Below are positions 17,887 through 27,797 of a DNA stretch of 64,000 nt, in pieces (within the stretch, counting starts at the first letter, position 1; the number at the start of each line of letters is the position of its first letter). This stretch comes from Desulfovibrio sp. (GTDB taxonomy: Bacteria; Desulfobacterota; Desulfovibrionia; Desulfovibrionales; Desulfovibrionaceae): NCBI GenBank assembly GCA_016218665.1, contig JACRDI010000021.1, positions 1 to 64,000 of the forward strand, written 5' to 3'. Made by a program: the position numbers and the translations under genes. The notes beneath the pieces were generated by a model, which was given only the letters and a program-made list of their open reading frames with translations, did not search any database and was not told where the DNA came from.

Positions 17887-20555
17887 GCCAGCTTTCCTCC
17901 CAGCAGTTCCAGTCCATGGAGGGCGCCAAGCTCACCCCCATGTTCGAGCAGTACATGCAGGTGAAGGCCGAGCACCCGGACGCCCTGCTCTTCTTCCGCA
18001 TGGGCGACTTCTTCGAGCTGTTCTTCGAGGACGCGCAGACCGCGGCCAAGGAGTTGCAGATCACCCTCACCACGAGGAACCCCAACTCCGAGTCCAAGAT
18101 CCCCATGTGCGGCGTGCCGCACCACTCGGTGAACGCCTACCTGGCCCAGCTGCTGGAGAAGGGCTACAAGATCGCCGTCTGCGACCAGATTGAGGACCCG
18201 CGCCAGGCCAAGGGCCTGGTGAAGCGCGCCGTGACCCGCGTGCTTACCCCCGGCACCATCGTCGAGGACCTCTCGCTCTCCGCAAAGTCCCACAACTACC
18301 TGTGCGCCCTCTACTGGGACGCGGACAAGGGGGCTGGAGGCCTGGGCTGGGTGGATGTCTCCACCGCCGAATGGAGCGGCCTGCACTCCCGGCGCGAGGC
18401 CGAGCTGTGGCAGTGGGCGGTGAAGCTTGCCCCGCGTGAGATCATTTTGCCGCAGGGCAAAAAAGTGCCCGCAAGTTGTCAGGATCTCACCGCCCAGGTG
18501 AGCCAGATGGCCTCGCCCAGCGCCTTCGACCTGGCCTCGGGCACTTCGGCCGTGCTGGCCTCGCAGGGGGCGGTGGAACTCTCCACCCTGGATTTGGCGG
18601 ACAAGCCGGAGCTGGTGCGCTGCCTGGGCGCGTTGCTGGCCTACCTGCGCATGACGCAGCGCACCGACCTGCCGCCCCTGGGCGAGTTCCGGCCGCTGGA
18701 TCTTTCGCGCCACTTGGTGCTGGACGAAGTCACCGAGCGCAACCTGGAGATTTTCCGCCGGCTCGACGGCAAGGGCGGGCCCGGCACCCTGTGGCACGTG
18801 CTGGACCGCACCGAGACGCCCATGGGTGGCCGCCTGCTGGAGTCGCGCCTGCGCCAGCCCTGGCGGGAGCTCGCGCCCATCCTGCGCACGCAGGAGGTGG
18901 TGGCCTTCCTCAGCGAGCGCGACGGGCTGCGCCAGGAACTCCGGCGCATCCTGGGCGACGTGCAGGACCTGGAGCGCCTGTCCATGCGCATCGCCCTGTC
19001 CCGCGCCACCCCGCGCGACTTTGTGGCCGTGCGCGAGAGCTTGCGGCGCCTGCCCGCCCTGCGCGCCCTGCTGGAAACCGCAGGCGCCGGAGCCCCCGGC
19101 GGATGCCCGGCGGAAGTCGCCAGCCTGCTGAAAAGCTGGGACGACCTGGCGGACATCGCCGAGCTTCTTTCCCGCGCCTTCGTGGATTCCCCGCCGCTGG
19201 TCATCACCGATGGCGGCCTGTTCCTGCCCGGCTTCGATCCCGCCCTGGATGAACTCATCAGCCTCACGGAACATGGGGAAGCCCGCATCCAGGAAATGCT
19301 GGAGCGCGAGCGCGACGCCTCGGGCATTCCCAAGCTCAAGCTCGGCTTCAACAGGGTCTTCGGTTACTACCTCGAGGTCTCCCACGCGCAGCAGGCGCAG
19401 GTGCCGGAGCACTTCATCCGCAAGCAGACGCTGGTCAACGGCGAGCGCTACATCACCCAGGAGCTCAAGGACCTGGAGGACCGCCTGCAGAGCGCGGCCG
19501 AGGAGCGCAAGTCGCTGGAGTACAGGCTCTTCGGCGAACTGCGCGAGCAGGTGGCCCAGGTGCGCGCCCGGCTCATGTTCATGGCCGGCTGCCTGGCCGC
19601 CCTGGACTACTGGCAGGGACTGGCCGAGGCCGCCCGCGTGCACGGCTGGGCCCGGCCCGAGCTGCACGAAGGCATCGAGATGGAGGTGAACCAGGGCCGG
19701 CACCCCGTGGTGGAGGCCGCCACCGGCTCCGGCGGCTACATCCCCAACGACCTGCGCATGGACGAGGCCCGGCGCATCCTGCTCATCACCGGCCCGAACA
19801 TGGCCGGCAAGTCCACCGTGCTGCGCCAGGCGGCCATCATGAGCATCCTGGCCCAGCTGGGCTCCTTCGTGCCTGCGTCCTCCGCCCGCCTGGGGCTTGT
19901 GGACCGCGTGTTCTCCCGCGTGGGCGCAAGCGACAACCTCGCCCGCGGCCAGAGCACCTTCATGGTTGAGATGATGGAGACCGCGCGCATCCTGCGGCAG
20001 GCCACTTCGCGCAGCCTGGTGATCCTGGACGAGATCGGCCGGGGCACCAGCACCTTTGACGGCCTGGCCCTGGCTTGGGCCGTGGTGGAGGAGCTCTCCC
20101 GGCGTGGCAGGAACGGCATCCGCACGCTTTTCGCCACGCACTACCACGAGCTGACCAGCCTTGAGGGCCGCATTCCCGGCCTGCGGAACATGAACATCGC
20201 CGTGCGCGAGTGGAAGGGCGACATCGTGTTCCTGCGCAAATTGATCCCCGGCCCGGCGGACAAGAGCTACGGCATCGAGGTGGCCAGGCTGGCCGGCGTG
20301 CCGCAGCCCGTGGTGCAGCGCGCGCGTGAAATACTTGCGTCCCTCGAGGAAAAATCGCAGAGTGGCGGCGGCAGCGCGGCGGCGGCCGTCCGCCAGAGCC
20401 TGCTGCCGGGCGTGCCCCAGCCGGCGGAGCCCAAGGCCCCGGAACCGGAGCACCCCTTCCTGGTCGAACTGAAGCGGCTTGACGTCAACGGCCTTTCCCC
20501 CCTGGCCGCGCTGACCCTGTTGCACGAATGGAAAAAGAACGTGAGCGCCCCATGA
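17883..20555 (+). CDS. mutS: DNA mismatch repair protein MutS
   Basis: KLTPMFEQYMQVKAEHPDALLFFRMGDFFELFFEDA; ITGPNMAGKSTVLRQAAIMSILAQLGSFVPA; DEIGRGTSTFDGLALAWAVVEE. Confidence 0.98.
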   Translation: MSQLSSQQFQSMEGAKLTPMFEQYMQVKAEHPDALLFFRMGDFFELFFEDAQTAAKELQITLTTRNPNSESKIPMCGVPHHSVNAYLAQLLEKGYKIAVCDQIEDPRQAKGLVKRAVTRVLTPGTIVEDLSLSAKSHNYLCALYWDADKGAGGLGWVDVSTAEWSGLHSRREAELWQWAVKLAPREIILPQGKKVPASCQDLTAQVSQMASPSAFDLASGTSAVLASQGAVELSTLDLADKPELVRCLGALLAYLRMTQRTDLPPLGEFRPLDLSRHLVLDEVTERNLEIFRRLDGKGGPGTLWHVLDRTETPMGGRLLESRLRQPWRELAPILRTQEVVAFLSERDGLRQELRRILGDVQDLERLSMRIALSRATPRDFVAVRESLRRLPALRALLETAGAGAPGGCPAEVASLLKSWDDLADIAELLSRAFVDSPPLVITDGGLFLPGFDPALDELISLTEHGEARIQEMLERERDASGIPKLKLGFNRVFGYYLEVSHAQQAQVPEHFIRKQTLVNGERYITQELKDLEDRLQSAAEERKSLEYRLFGELREQVAQVRARLMFMAGCLAALDYWQGLAEAARVHGWARPELHEGIEMEVNQGRHPVVEAATGSGGYIPNDLRMDEARRILLITGPNMAGKSTVLRQAAIMSILAQLGSFVPASSARLGLVDRVFSRVGASDNLARGQSTFMVEMMETARILRQATSRSLVILDEIGRGTSTFDGLALAWAVVEELSRRGRNGIRTLFATHYHELTSLEGRIPGLRNMNIAVREWKGDIVFLRKLIPGPADKSYGIEVARLAGVPQPVVQRAREILASLEEKSQSGGGSAAAAVRQSLLPGVPQPAEPKAPEPEHPFLVELKRLDVNGLSPLAALTLLHEWKKNVSAP

Positions 20556-21022
20556 CCGGCAGCCATTGCCCCCGCATCCCCTTTTCCCGCCTGCTGGCAG
20601 CGGTGCTGCTGGCCGCCCTGTCCCTTGCGCTGGTTTCCTGCGGCAAGCGCGAATGGCCCGCGCCCAAGCTGAGCGAGGACCGCTTCCGCTTCCGCAGCGT
20701 CAACGTGCAGCGCGGGCAGGACTGCCTCATCATCGATACGGAGCTGGCCGGAGCCTGGGCCAACCTGGACAGCGTGCGCCTGCACATCGAGGCCATCGGC
20801 ACCGATCCCGGCGACGGCTGCGCCACCTGCCCCTTCGTGCCGCGCATTTCCCGCTTCTATGGCCCCGGCGCGCCGGAAATGCGCCAGGACATGAACCGCC
20901 TCATCATCACCGCCTGCGGACTGGACCCGAAAAAGACCTACCGTCTGCAGTTGGTGGCCAGCAACGTGTACCCGGCCCTGGAGCTTGTGACTTCAGAGCT
21001 GGTTGTCTCCCCGCCGCAGTAA
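20552..21022 (+). CDS. Small predicted lipoprotein
   Basis: ATG 20552 overlaps the mutS stop. MTGSHCPRIPFSRLLAAVLLAALSLALVSCGKREW is a lipobox-like signal. Confidence 0.7.
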   Translation: MTGSHCPRIPFSRLLAAVLLAALSLALVSCGKREWPAPKLSEDRFRFRSVNVQRGQDCLIIDTELAGAWANLDSVRLHIEAIGTDPGDGCATCPFVPRISRFYGPGAPEMRQDMNRLIITACGLDPKKTYRLQLVASNVYPALELVTSELVVSPPQ

Positions 21023-21053
21023 CCATCCCATCGCCCAGAGGAGTACCGTCCAG

Positions 21054-22292
21054 ATGCATCATTTCGAGATGAAGAACGGCACCTTGTATGCGGAAGGCGT
21101 CAGCGTGAAGGAGCTTGCCCGGCAGTACGGCACGCCCCTGTACATCTACTCCGCGGCCACGCTCAAGCGCCATTTCCAGGCCTTCGATTCCGCCTTCGAC
21201 TCCGTGCCGCACCTCACCTGCTATTCGGTGAAGGCCAACTCGAACCTGGCGGTGCTGCGCCTGCTGGCCTCCATGGGCGCGGGCATGGACATCGTTTCCG
21301 GCGGCGAACTCTACCGCGCGCTGCTCGCCGGGGTTCCGGCCGAGCGCATCGTCTACTCCGGCGTGGGCAAAAAGGCCCCGGAGATCGCCCAGGCCCTCAA
21401 GGCCGGCATCCTCATGTTCAACGTGGAGTCCACGCAGGAGCTCATCCGCATCAACGACGTGGCGCGCGACATGGGCAAGACCGCCCAGGTCAGCTTCCGC
21501 ATCAACCCCGATGTCGATCCCAAGACCCACCCGTACATCTCCACGGGCATGAAGAAAAACAAGTTCGGCCTGAACATCGAAAGCGCGCTGGACGCCTACG
21601 CCATGGCGCGCGACCTGCCCGCCATCGAGCCCATCGGCATGGACTGCCACATCGGCTCCCAGCTCACCACCATCGAACCCTTCCTGGAGGCGCTGGACAA
21701 GCTGCTGGCCTTCTACGAGAAGCTCAAGGGCATGAACCTGAACATCCGCTACCTGGACCTGGGCGGCGGCCTGGGCATTCCCTACAACGAGGAAGAGCCG
21801 CCCCACCCCACGGAATTCGGCGCCGCCCTCACCAAGGCCCTGTCCGGCATTCCGCTCAAGGTCGTGCTGGAACCCGGCCGCGTCATCGTGGGCAACGCCG
21901 GCATCCTGGTGACCGAAGTCCTCTACACCAAGCAGACTCCCTCCAAAAGCTTCGTCATCGTGGACGCGGCCATGAACGACCTGGTGCGGCCCTCGCTCTA
22001 CGGCTCGTTCCACCGCATCGAGGAAGTGGAGCCCCAGGGGCGCGGCGCCCAGGACGTGGACGTGGTGGGCCCCATCTGCGAGTCCGGCGACTTCCTGGCC
22101 AAGGACCGCCAGCTGCCCGAAGTGCGCCAGGGCGAGCTGCTGGCCGTGTACTCCGCCGGGGCCTACGGCTTCACCATGAGCAGCAACTACAACACCCGCA
22201 CCAGGGCCGCGGAGCTCCTGGTGGACGGCGAGAACGTCATCGTCGCCCGCCGCCGTGAGACCTACGAGTCCATGGTGGCCCACGAAATCTAG
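21054..22292 (+). CDS. lysA: Diaminopimelate decarboxylase
   Basis: MHHFEMKNGTLYAEGVSVKELARQYGTPLYIYSAATLKRHFQAF...YSVKANSNLAVL; GAGAYGF-like YSAGAYGFTMSSNYNTR. Confidence 0.97.
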   Translation: MHHFEMKNGTLYAEGVSVKELARQYGTPLYIYSAATLKRHFQAFDSAFDSVPHLTCYSVKANSNLAVLRLLASMGAGMDIVSGGELYRALLAGVPAERIVYSGVGKKAPEIAQALKAGILMFNVESTQELIRINDVARDMGKTAQVSFRINPDVDPKTHPYISTGMKKNKFGLNIESALDAYAMARDLPAIEPIGMDCHIGSQLTTIEPFLEALDKLLAFYEKLKGMNLNIRYLDLGGGLGIPYNEEEPPHPTEFGAALTKALSGIPLKVVLEPGRVIVGNAGILVTEVLYTKQTPSKSFVIVDAAMNDLVRPSLYGSFHRIEEVEPQGRGAQDVDVVGPICESGDFLAKDRQLPEVRQGELLAVYSAGAYGFTMSSNYNTRTRAAELLVDGENVIVARRRETYESMVAHEI

Positions 22293-22337
22293 CACGACCG
22301 GGGCCGGGGGATCTCCTCCGGCCCCGCCCTCACCCGC

Positions 22338-23075
22338 ATGGCGCGCCTCAACTCCTTTCATCTGCCCCCCTCAAGCTGGCCAGCGCACGATGGCCTCGCC
22401 GTGCTTGACGGCCCGGAAGCCCGACACCTGCTGGGCGTGCTACGCGCAAAGCCGGGCGAAACCGTGCGCCTGTTCGATGGGCGCGGACGCCACGGCCTGT
22501 TCGAGATCGTTGCGGTCTCCGGCAAGAACCGGGCCGAGTTGCGCCGCGTGTCCGAGGACTTCGAGCCCCGGCCGGCCGGCGGTGTGACCCTGGCCCTGGG
22601 CTGGAGCAAATCCTCCCGTCGCGATTGGTTGTTGGAGAAGGCTGTCGAGCTTGACGCCCTAGGTCTTGTGTTCTGGCAGGCCGCGCGCAGCCAGGGCGAC
22701 GTGCCGCCCGAGCCCAAGGAATCCTGGAGCGAGAAGTGCGTGCAGGCGGCCAAGCAGTGCCAAAGCGCATGGCTGCCCGAGCTTTCCGTGGTCCAGGGCG
22801 GCGTGGACGGACTTTTGCGCATTGCCGCTGGGCACGACGGATGCTATGTCCTGTATGAAGGCTCCGACCCGGAGGATGTGCTCGATCCGCGGGAATTGGC
22901 GCGCGGGCGCAGCCTTGTGGTGCTGGGGCCGGAGGGCGGGCTGGAGGAGCGCGAAGTGACGCGCCTGACCGGGGCCGGATTCAGGGCGCGCAGCCTGGGC
23001 CCCAGGCCCCTGCGCTGGGAAACCGCGGCCCTTTCCTGCCTCGCCCTGGCGCACCATGCCCGGCTCAAACCCTGA
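22338..23075 (+). CDS. rsmE: 16S rRNA (uracil(1498)-N(3))-methyltransferase
   Basis: RLNSFHLPPSSWPAHDG...VVLGPEGGLEEREVTRLTGAGFRARSLGPRPLRWETAALSCLALA. Confidence 0.9.
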   Translation: MARLNSFHLPPSSWPAHDGLAVLDGPEARHLLGVLRAKPGETVRLFDGRGRHGLFEIVAVSGKNRAELRRVSEDFEPRPAGGVTLALGWSKSSRRDWLLEKAVELDALGLVFWQAARSQGDVPPEPKESWSEKCVQAAKQCQSAWLPELSVVQGGVDGLLRIAAGHDGCYVLYEGSDPEDVLDPRELARGRSLVVLGPEGGLEEREVTRLTGAGFRARSLGPRPLRWETAALSCLALAHHARLKP

Positions 23076-23088
23076 ACGTGGACAGGCC

Positions 23089-24330
23089 ATGCGCATAGAG
23101 ATTTCCGAAAAGCAGCCCCTGGCGGACAAGATCCGTCCGCAGAACCTCAACGAGTTCGTTGGGCAAAGCCACCTGCTGGAGCGCATCGCGGCCTTTGCCA
23201 GCGGTCCGCGCCTGCCCAGCCTGCTCTTTTTCGGCCCGCCTGGCTGCGGCAAGTCCACCCTGGCCATGCTCATGGCCAAGGCGGCGGGCAAGAAGTGGAT
23301 CCGCGTCAGCGCGCCGGAGGCCGGGCTCACCGCCCTGCGCAAGCACCTGCAAGGGGCCGAGGTGCTCATCCTCGACGAGATCCACCGCTTCTCCAAGGCC
23401 CAGCAGGACTTCTTCCTGCCCATCCTCGAAAGCGGCGACATCGTTCTGCTGGCCACCACCACGGAGAATCCGAGCTTCAGCGTCACCCGCCAGCTGCTCT
23501 CCAGGCTGCACGTGTTGCGCTTCCGGGGGCTCACGCGGGAGGAGCTCGTCCGCATGGCCCGGCGCGGGGCCAAGGTGCTGGGCTGCGAGTGGCCGGACGA
23601 GGTGTTCGACCTGCTTGCCGGCATGTGCGCGGGCGACGGCCGGGCGCTCTTGAACCTCGTGGAGCACGTGGCCGGGCTGCCCCAGGACAAGCTTGGCCTG
23701 GACGCCCTGCGCCAGGCCCTGCCCGAGGTCGTCATCCGCGGCGACCGCGAGGGCGACAGCCACTACGAGCTGGCCTCGGCCCTCATCAAGTCCATCCGCG
23801 GCAGCGACGTGGACGCCGCCCTGTACTATCTGGCCTGTCTGCTGGAAAGCGGCGAGGACCCGCGCTTCGTGTGCCGCCGGCTCATCCTCTCGGCCTCGGA
23901 GGACATCGGCCTGGGCGATCCCCAGGCGCTGCCTTTGGCCGTGGCCTGCCAGCAGGCCGTGGAGTTCGTGGGCATGCCCGAGGGCTTCATCCCCCTGGCC
24001 GAGACGGTGGTCTACCTGGCCCTGGCGCCCAAGAACAACGCCAGCTACGGCGCCTATTTGAACGCCCTCAAGGAGGTGCGGGAGAACGGCATGCAGCCCG
24101 TGCCCCTGCACCTGCGAAACGCCAGCACCAGCCTGCACAAGGAATGGGGCTACGGCCGGGGCTACAAGTACCCGCACGCCTTTCCCGGCTCCTGGGTGGA
24201 GCAGGAATACCTGCCCCACGACCTGGCCAAGCGCGGGGCGCAGTTCTACGTGCCCAAGAACGAGGGGGCCGAGGCGCGCATGCAGACCTGGCTCTCCACC
24301 CGCAAGCGCGGCGTCAAGAAGCCGGGCTAG
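23089..24330 (+). CDS. rarA: Replication-associated recombination protein A (MgsA/RarA AAA ATPase)
   Basis: PLADKIRPQNLNEFVGQSHLL; FFGPPGCGKSTLAMLMAKA; SASEDIGLGDPQALPLAVACQQAVEFVGMPEG. Confidence 0.95.
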   Translation: MRIEISEKQPLADKIRPQNLNEFVGQSHLLERIAAFASGPRLPSLLFFGPPGCGKSTLAMLMAKAAGKKWIRVSAPEAGLTALRKHLQGAEVLILDEIHRFSKAQQDFFLPILESGDIVLLATTTENPSFSVTRQLLSRLHVLRFRGLTREELVRMARRGAKVLGCEWPDEVFDLLAGMCAGDGRALLNLVEHVAGLPQDKLGLDALRQALPEVVIRGDREGDSHYELASALIKSIRGSDVDAALYYLACLLESGEDPRFVCRRLILSASEDIGLGDPQALPLAVACQQAVEFVGMPEGFIPLAETVVYLALAPKNNASYGAYLNALKEVRENGMQPVPLHLRNASTSLHKEWGYGRGYKYPHAFPGSWVEQEYLPHDLAKRGAQFYVPKNEGAEARMQTWLSTRKRGVKKPG

Positions 24331-24336
24331 CCCGCC

Positions 24337-25608
24337 TCATCCCTTGCGGACGTAAAGCTTCCGCCACTCGTCCAGGAACAGCACGGCGGCGTCCAGACCG
24401 CCGAGCTTGCCCTGTTGCGAGCGCACGGCCCAGACAAGATCCTCGAAGCCTGTGTCCGCCGGGAGGCCAAGGCGCTCCAGCAGGGCGTCGATTTCGGTCG
24501 CGAGTTCCGGGGGCAGCCCCTGGCTGGCCGCGGCGCTGACCCTGGGCTTGGGCCAGCCGGGCTTCCTGGTGGCGATGAAATCAAGCAGGGTGCGCATGCG
24601 CGCGGCGTAGGTGTGCTCCGCCAGCACGCGGGCCTGGCCGCGTTTGGCCATGGCGACGCGCTCTTCCGGATGCGCCAGGAAATGCTCGATGCGGCCCGGC
24701 AGCTCGGCCATGTCGTCGAACACCGCCAGTTCGGCCTCGGGTCCGTCGGTCACGAACAGCTCGGCCATGAGGCCGCGGCGGTCCACCAGCTGGAAGGCGC
24801 CGCAAGCGGCCACTTCGAAGGTGCGCGGGTTCACGAAGTCCCCGCCGGTGACGAGCTCCCTGGCCTGGATGCTGGAGTGCAGGTTGATGTTCACCTTGGT
24901 GGCGTTGAAGATGCGCACGCAGTCCTCGCTGGACACCCTGGCCCCGTCCATCTGCACGTAGGGCGCGAGGATGGCGTCACCGTCCCAGTCCGTGCCCCAG
25001 ATCTTGAAGTCGAAGCGCACAAGGTCGCGGAAGGCCATGCGCCGATTGGGATAGCCCGCGCCCATGAAGGAAACGTCCGAGCCGAACTTGCGGCGTTCAG
25101 CGCTCAAAAGTTCAAGTCGTTTGTGAACTTCCGGGTGCGCGGCCAGGGGCAGATACAGCGATTTCTCCACGCCAAGCTGCTGCAACTGCGCAAGAAATTC
25201 GTCCTTCTGAATGACGGCGAAGAAATCGTAGTGCTGGGCGTAGGCCTGCCAGTAAGTGAACAGGCGGTAGTCCTCCACGAACCACATGGCCGTGGGCACG
25301 CCGTCGCGCTTGAGGCGCTTGAGGGCCTGGATGGACAGCGGCGCCTGGGCCATGGCCAGCACAAGGTCGGGCTCGAAGGTTTCCACCTTGGCCAGAATGG
25401 CCTGCCCCACCACCTGCAGGTAGCTGTTTTCCAGGTATTGCAGCCGGTCGCTGGTGACCTTGAGGCTCTTGAGCGCACGATAGGAGTCGTAGAAATCCGG
25501 CGCCTCGAAGACCTCCACCTGATGGCCAAGCTCTCGCAAGGCACCGGCGCAATATCTGCCCACCGGCAAGGAGCCGCCATACAGCGGCAGCACCACCAAT
25601 ACCCTCAT
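24337..25608 (-). CDS. Glycosyltransferase (CgeB-like)
   Basis: MRVLVVLPLYGGSLPVGRYCAGALRELGHQVEVFEAPDFYDSYRAL...NPRTFEVAACGAFQLVDRRGLMAELF. Confidence 0.75.
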   Translation of the reverse strand: MRVLVVLPLYGGSLPVGRYCAGALRELGHQVEVFEAPDFYDSYRALKSLKVTSDRLQYLENSYLQVVGQAILAKVETFEPDLVLAMAQAPLSIQALKRLKRDGVPTAMWFVEDYRLFTYWQAYAQHYDFFAVIQKDEFLAQLQQLGVEKSLYLPLAAHPEVHKRLELLSAERRKFGSDVSFMGAGYPNRRMAFRDLVRFDFKIWGTDWDGDAILAPYVQMDGARVSSEDCVRIFNATKVNINLHSSIQARELVTGGDFVNPRTFEVAACGAFQLVDRRGLMAELFVTDGPEAELAVFDDMAELPGRIEHFLAHPEERVAMAKRGQARVLAEHTYAARMRTLLDFIATRKPGWPKPRVSAAASQGLPPELATEIDALLERLGLPADTGFEDLVWAVRSQQGKLGGLDAAVLFLDEWRKLYVRKG

Positions 25609-25713
25609 GCGCCCTTCCCCCTTGCCCGAAACCGGCGTTTCCGGCTGCCGCAGGCTGCCGCGAGGCCGGAAATTCGTTCACGACTTTCTCTAGACTTTCT
25701 TTAACATACTGAA

Positions 25714-25719
25714 ATTATA
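25714..25719 (-). promoter_or_regulatory. Candidate -10 element (TATAAT) for the 24337..25608 glycosyltransferase gene
   Basis: Perfect TATAAT on the minus strand inside an AT-rich island (about 25690-25730). The -35 region is not convincing. Confidence 0.35.
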
Positions 25720-25726
25720 TCTATCA

Positions 25727-27007
25727 CTAAAGAGCCGACACACCGAGCCGGAGAGCGGAGGATTCCGCGTCCGGCACCAGCCAATCCCGCTCGGCGTAGA
25801 GTCTTTCGGCGAATTCCCGCACCGGCTCGTCCTGCCAGGCGCCCCCGGCGCACAGGTGCCGGGCCAGGAAGGTGCGGAAACGGGCGCGCGCACCGGCCGA
25901 AGTGTCCTCGCCGGCGCGGGCGTCGTAGCTCACGCCAAGCCCGTCCGTGCCTGAGGCGAAGTCGATGAGCCCCTCCGGCAGGTGCTTTGCCGCCCCTGTC
26001 GCGAGGTAGCGCGTCAGCAGCCCCTGGGCGAACGGCCGCAGGCAGGCCACGCCGAAGTCGCAGGGCTGCGATTCCAGACAGGGCAGGCAGTCCGTCACCG
26101 CCTGCAGCACCCGGTGGCCCTGGCCGTAGGGCCCGGTCTCCGTGCACCAGGCGGAGGACAGGAACGTCGCCATTACCGGCACGCCAAGGGCGGCGGCAAG
26201 GTGCATGGTGCCCGTGTCCGGCGTCAGCAGCAGGTCCAGCCCGCCGGTCTCGGCCGCCAGCGTGGCCCAGTCCGTGCCTCCGCACAGGTTGCGGACGGCC
26301 CCGGCGTGCTTTGCGGGCAGCTCGCGCACAAGCTGGTGCGCGGCCTTGGCCTCGCCCGCGGTGCCGAAGAGCGTGACGGGCTTTCCGGCAAGTTCCGGCC
26401 ATGTTTCCAGCAGGGCGGTCGTCAGCGCGGCCAGCTCGCGCGGCGGCAGGGAGCGCCGTGATTCCCGCCCGGCCATGACCACGCCGAGCCCCCCTCCCCT
26501 GCCCTGCGCGGCCGGGTTCACGTCCTCGGCGGGCATGGGGCGCGGCAGGTGCCAGGCCCAGAAGTCGGCGATGTTCAGCCCCAGGCGGCGCATGGAGGAC
26601 CAGCGCATGGCCAGCCGGGCCCACTGGCCCACCTCCTCCTGTCCGCTGCGCCACACGTGCCCGCGCACGCAGTCGGGATCGAAAAGCGCGGCCATGCGGA
26701 AATTGAGGGGCGAAAAGTTGAGGTTGTACACCCGGCCGAAGTCCAGGGCGGACAGCTGGCGGAAGGCCGGGATGTTGGCGGCCAGCAGCGCGGCCGCCTG
26801 TTCCTGCGGGGGCAGTTTGCCCAGGCCCGTGCCGTGGGCGCACACGGGGTGGAGCACGGCCTCCGGGTAGAGCAGGCGCGCAAGCTCCGCCAGGGACCGG
26901 TCCAGGCAGAGGTGGACCTCGCCTCCGCCGGCGATGAGCGAGCGCAGCAGGCGCTTTGTCTGCACGAGGTCGCCGAAGCGTGCGAGCTGGATGACGAGTG
27001 TGCGCAT
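25727..27007 (-). CDS. Glycosyltransferase family 9 (heptosyltransferase-like)
   Basis: MRTLVIQLARFGDLVQTKRLLRSLI...LTPDTGTMHLAAALGVPVMATF. Confidence 0.85.
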   Translation of the reverse strand: MRTLVIQLARFGDLVQTKRLLRSLIAGGGEVHLCLDRSLAELARLLYPEAVLHPVCAHGTGLGKLPPQEQAAALLAANIPAFRQLSALDFGRVYNLNFSPLNFRMAALFDPDCVRGHVWRSGQEEVGQWARLAMRWSSMRRLGLNIADFWAWHLPRPMPAEDVNPAAQGRGGGLGVVMAGRESRRSLPPRELAALTTALLETWPELAGKPVTLFGTAGEAKAAHQLVRELPAKHAGAVRNLCGGTDWATLAAETGGLDLLLTPDTGTMHLAAALGVPVMATFLSSAWCTETGPYGQGHRVLQAVTDCLPCLESQPCDFGVACLRPFAQGLLTRYLATGAAKHLPEGLIDFASGTDGLGVSYDARAGEDTSAGARARFRTFLARHLCAGGAWQDEPVREFAERLYAERDWLVPDAESSALRLGVSAL

Positions 27008-27119
27008 GTGGACCCCGGATGCGAGCGGTTTCGGATATCTACCCCAGCGCGGGGGAATCTGGCAAGGAAGGCGCTCTTGGCATTTTACAGAGGCCCACGC
27101 CATTTGCTATGAGGTCGCC

Positions 27120-27797
27120 ATGCGCTGCTATCCCATGTTCGTGAGCCTTGAGGGGCGGAACTGCCTGGTGGTGGGCGCAGGCCAGGTGGGCCTGCGCAAG
27201 ATCCTCTCCCTGGCGGACTGCGGGGCCGGGCGCGTGCTGGTGCTGGAGCGCCGCGAGCCCGACGCGGCCCTGCGCGAGCTGGCCTCGCGCCCCGGCATCA
27301 GCGTGGAGCGCCGGGATTTCGCCGAGTCCGACCTGGACGGCATGTTCCTGACCATCGCCGCCACCAGCGACCCGGCCCTGAACAGCCGCATCGCGGCCCT
27401 GTGCAAGGCGCGCGGGGTGCTCTGCAACGTCATCGACGCGCCCGAACAAGGCAGCTTCATCGTGCCCTCCAGCGTGGTGCGCGGGGATCTGACCATCGCC
27501 ATCTCCACCGGGGGCAACAGCCCCGCCCTGACCAAGACCATTCGAAAAGACTTGCAGGAGAGGTTCGGGGAGGAGTACGCACAGTTTCTGCGGCTCATGG
27601 GCCGCCTGCGCCCGCACGTGCTGGAGCTTGGCGGCCCGACGAAAGACAATTCGGCCCTGTTCCGCGGGCTGGTGGGAAGCGGCCTGCTTGCCGCCCTGCG
27701 CACGGCCGACATGCGGCTGGCCGAAACCGAGCTGAAGGCGCACCTGCCCGAAGAACTGCACCATCTCATTCCGGAGTTGCTTGATGGGCTTGCCTGA
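27120..27797 (+). CDS. Precorrin-2 dehydrogenase / siroheme synthase N-terminal-type protein
   Basis: MRCYPMFVSLEGRNCLVVGAGQVGLRKILSLADCGAGRVLVLE...CNVIDAPEQGSFIVPSSVVRGDLTIAISTGGNSPALTKTIRKDLQ. Confidence 0.9.
   Translation: MRCYPMFVSLEGRNCLVVGAGQVGLRKILSLADCGAGRVLVLERREPDAALRELASRPGISVERRDFAESDLDGMFLTIAATSDPALNSRIAALCKARGVLCNVIDAPEQGSFIVPSSVVRGDLTIAISTGGNSPALTKTIRKDLQERFGEEYAQFLRLMGRLRPHVLELGGPTKDNSALFRGLVGSGLLAALRTADMRLAETELKAHLPEELHHLIPELLDGLA

Noticed and set aside
17826-20525. 899-aa minus-strand ORF
   Set aside because: Fully antisense to mutS, low-complexity H/G/Q/A-rich translation; artefact.
25699-25726. Second dif-like site (CTTTAACATAC-TGAAAT-TATATCTATCA)
   Set aside because: Only the XerD arm matches (9/11); the other arm does not form a recognisable XerC box. 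Better explained as an AT-rich promoter.
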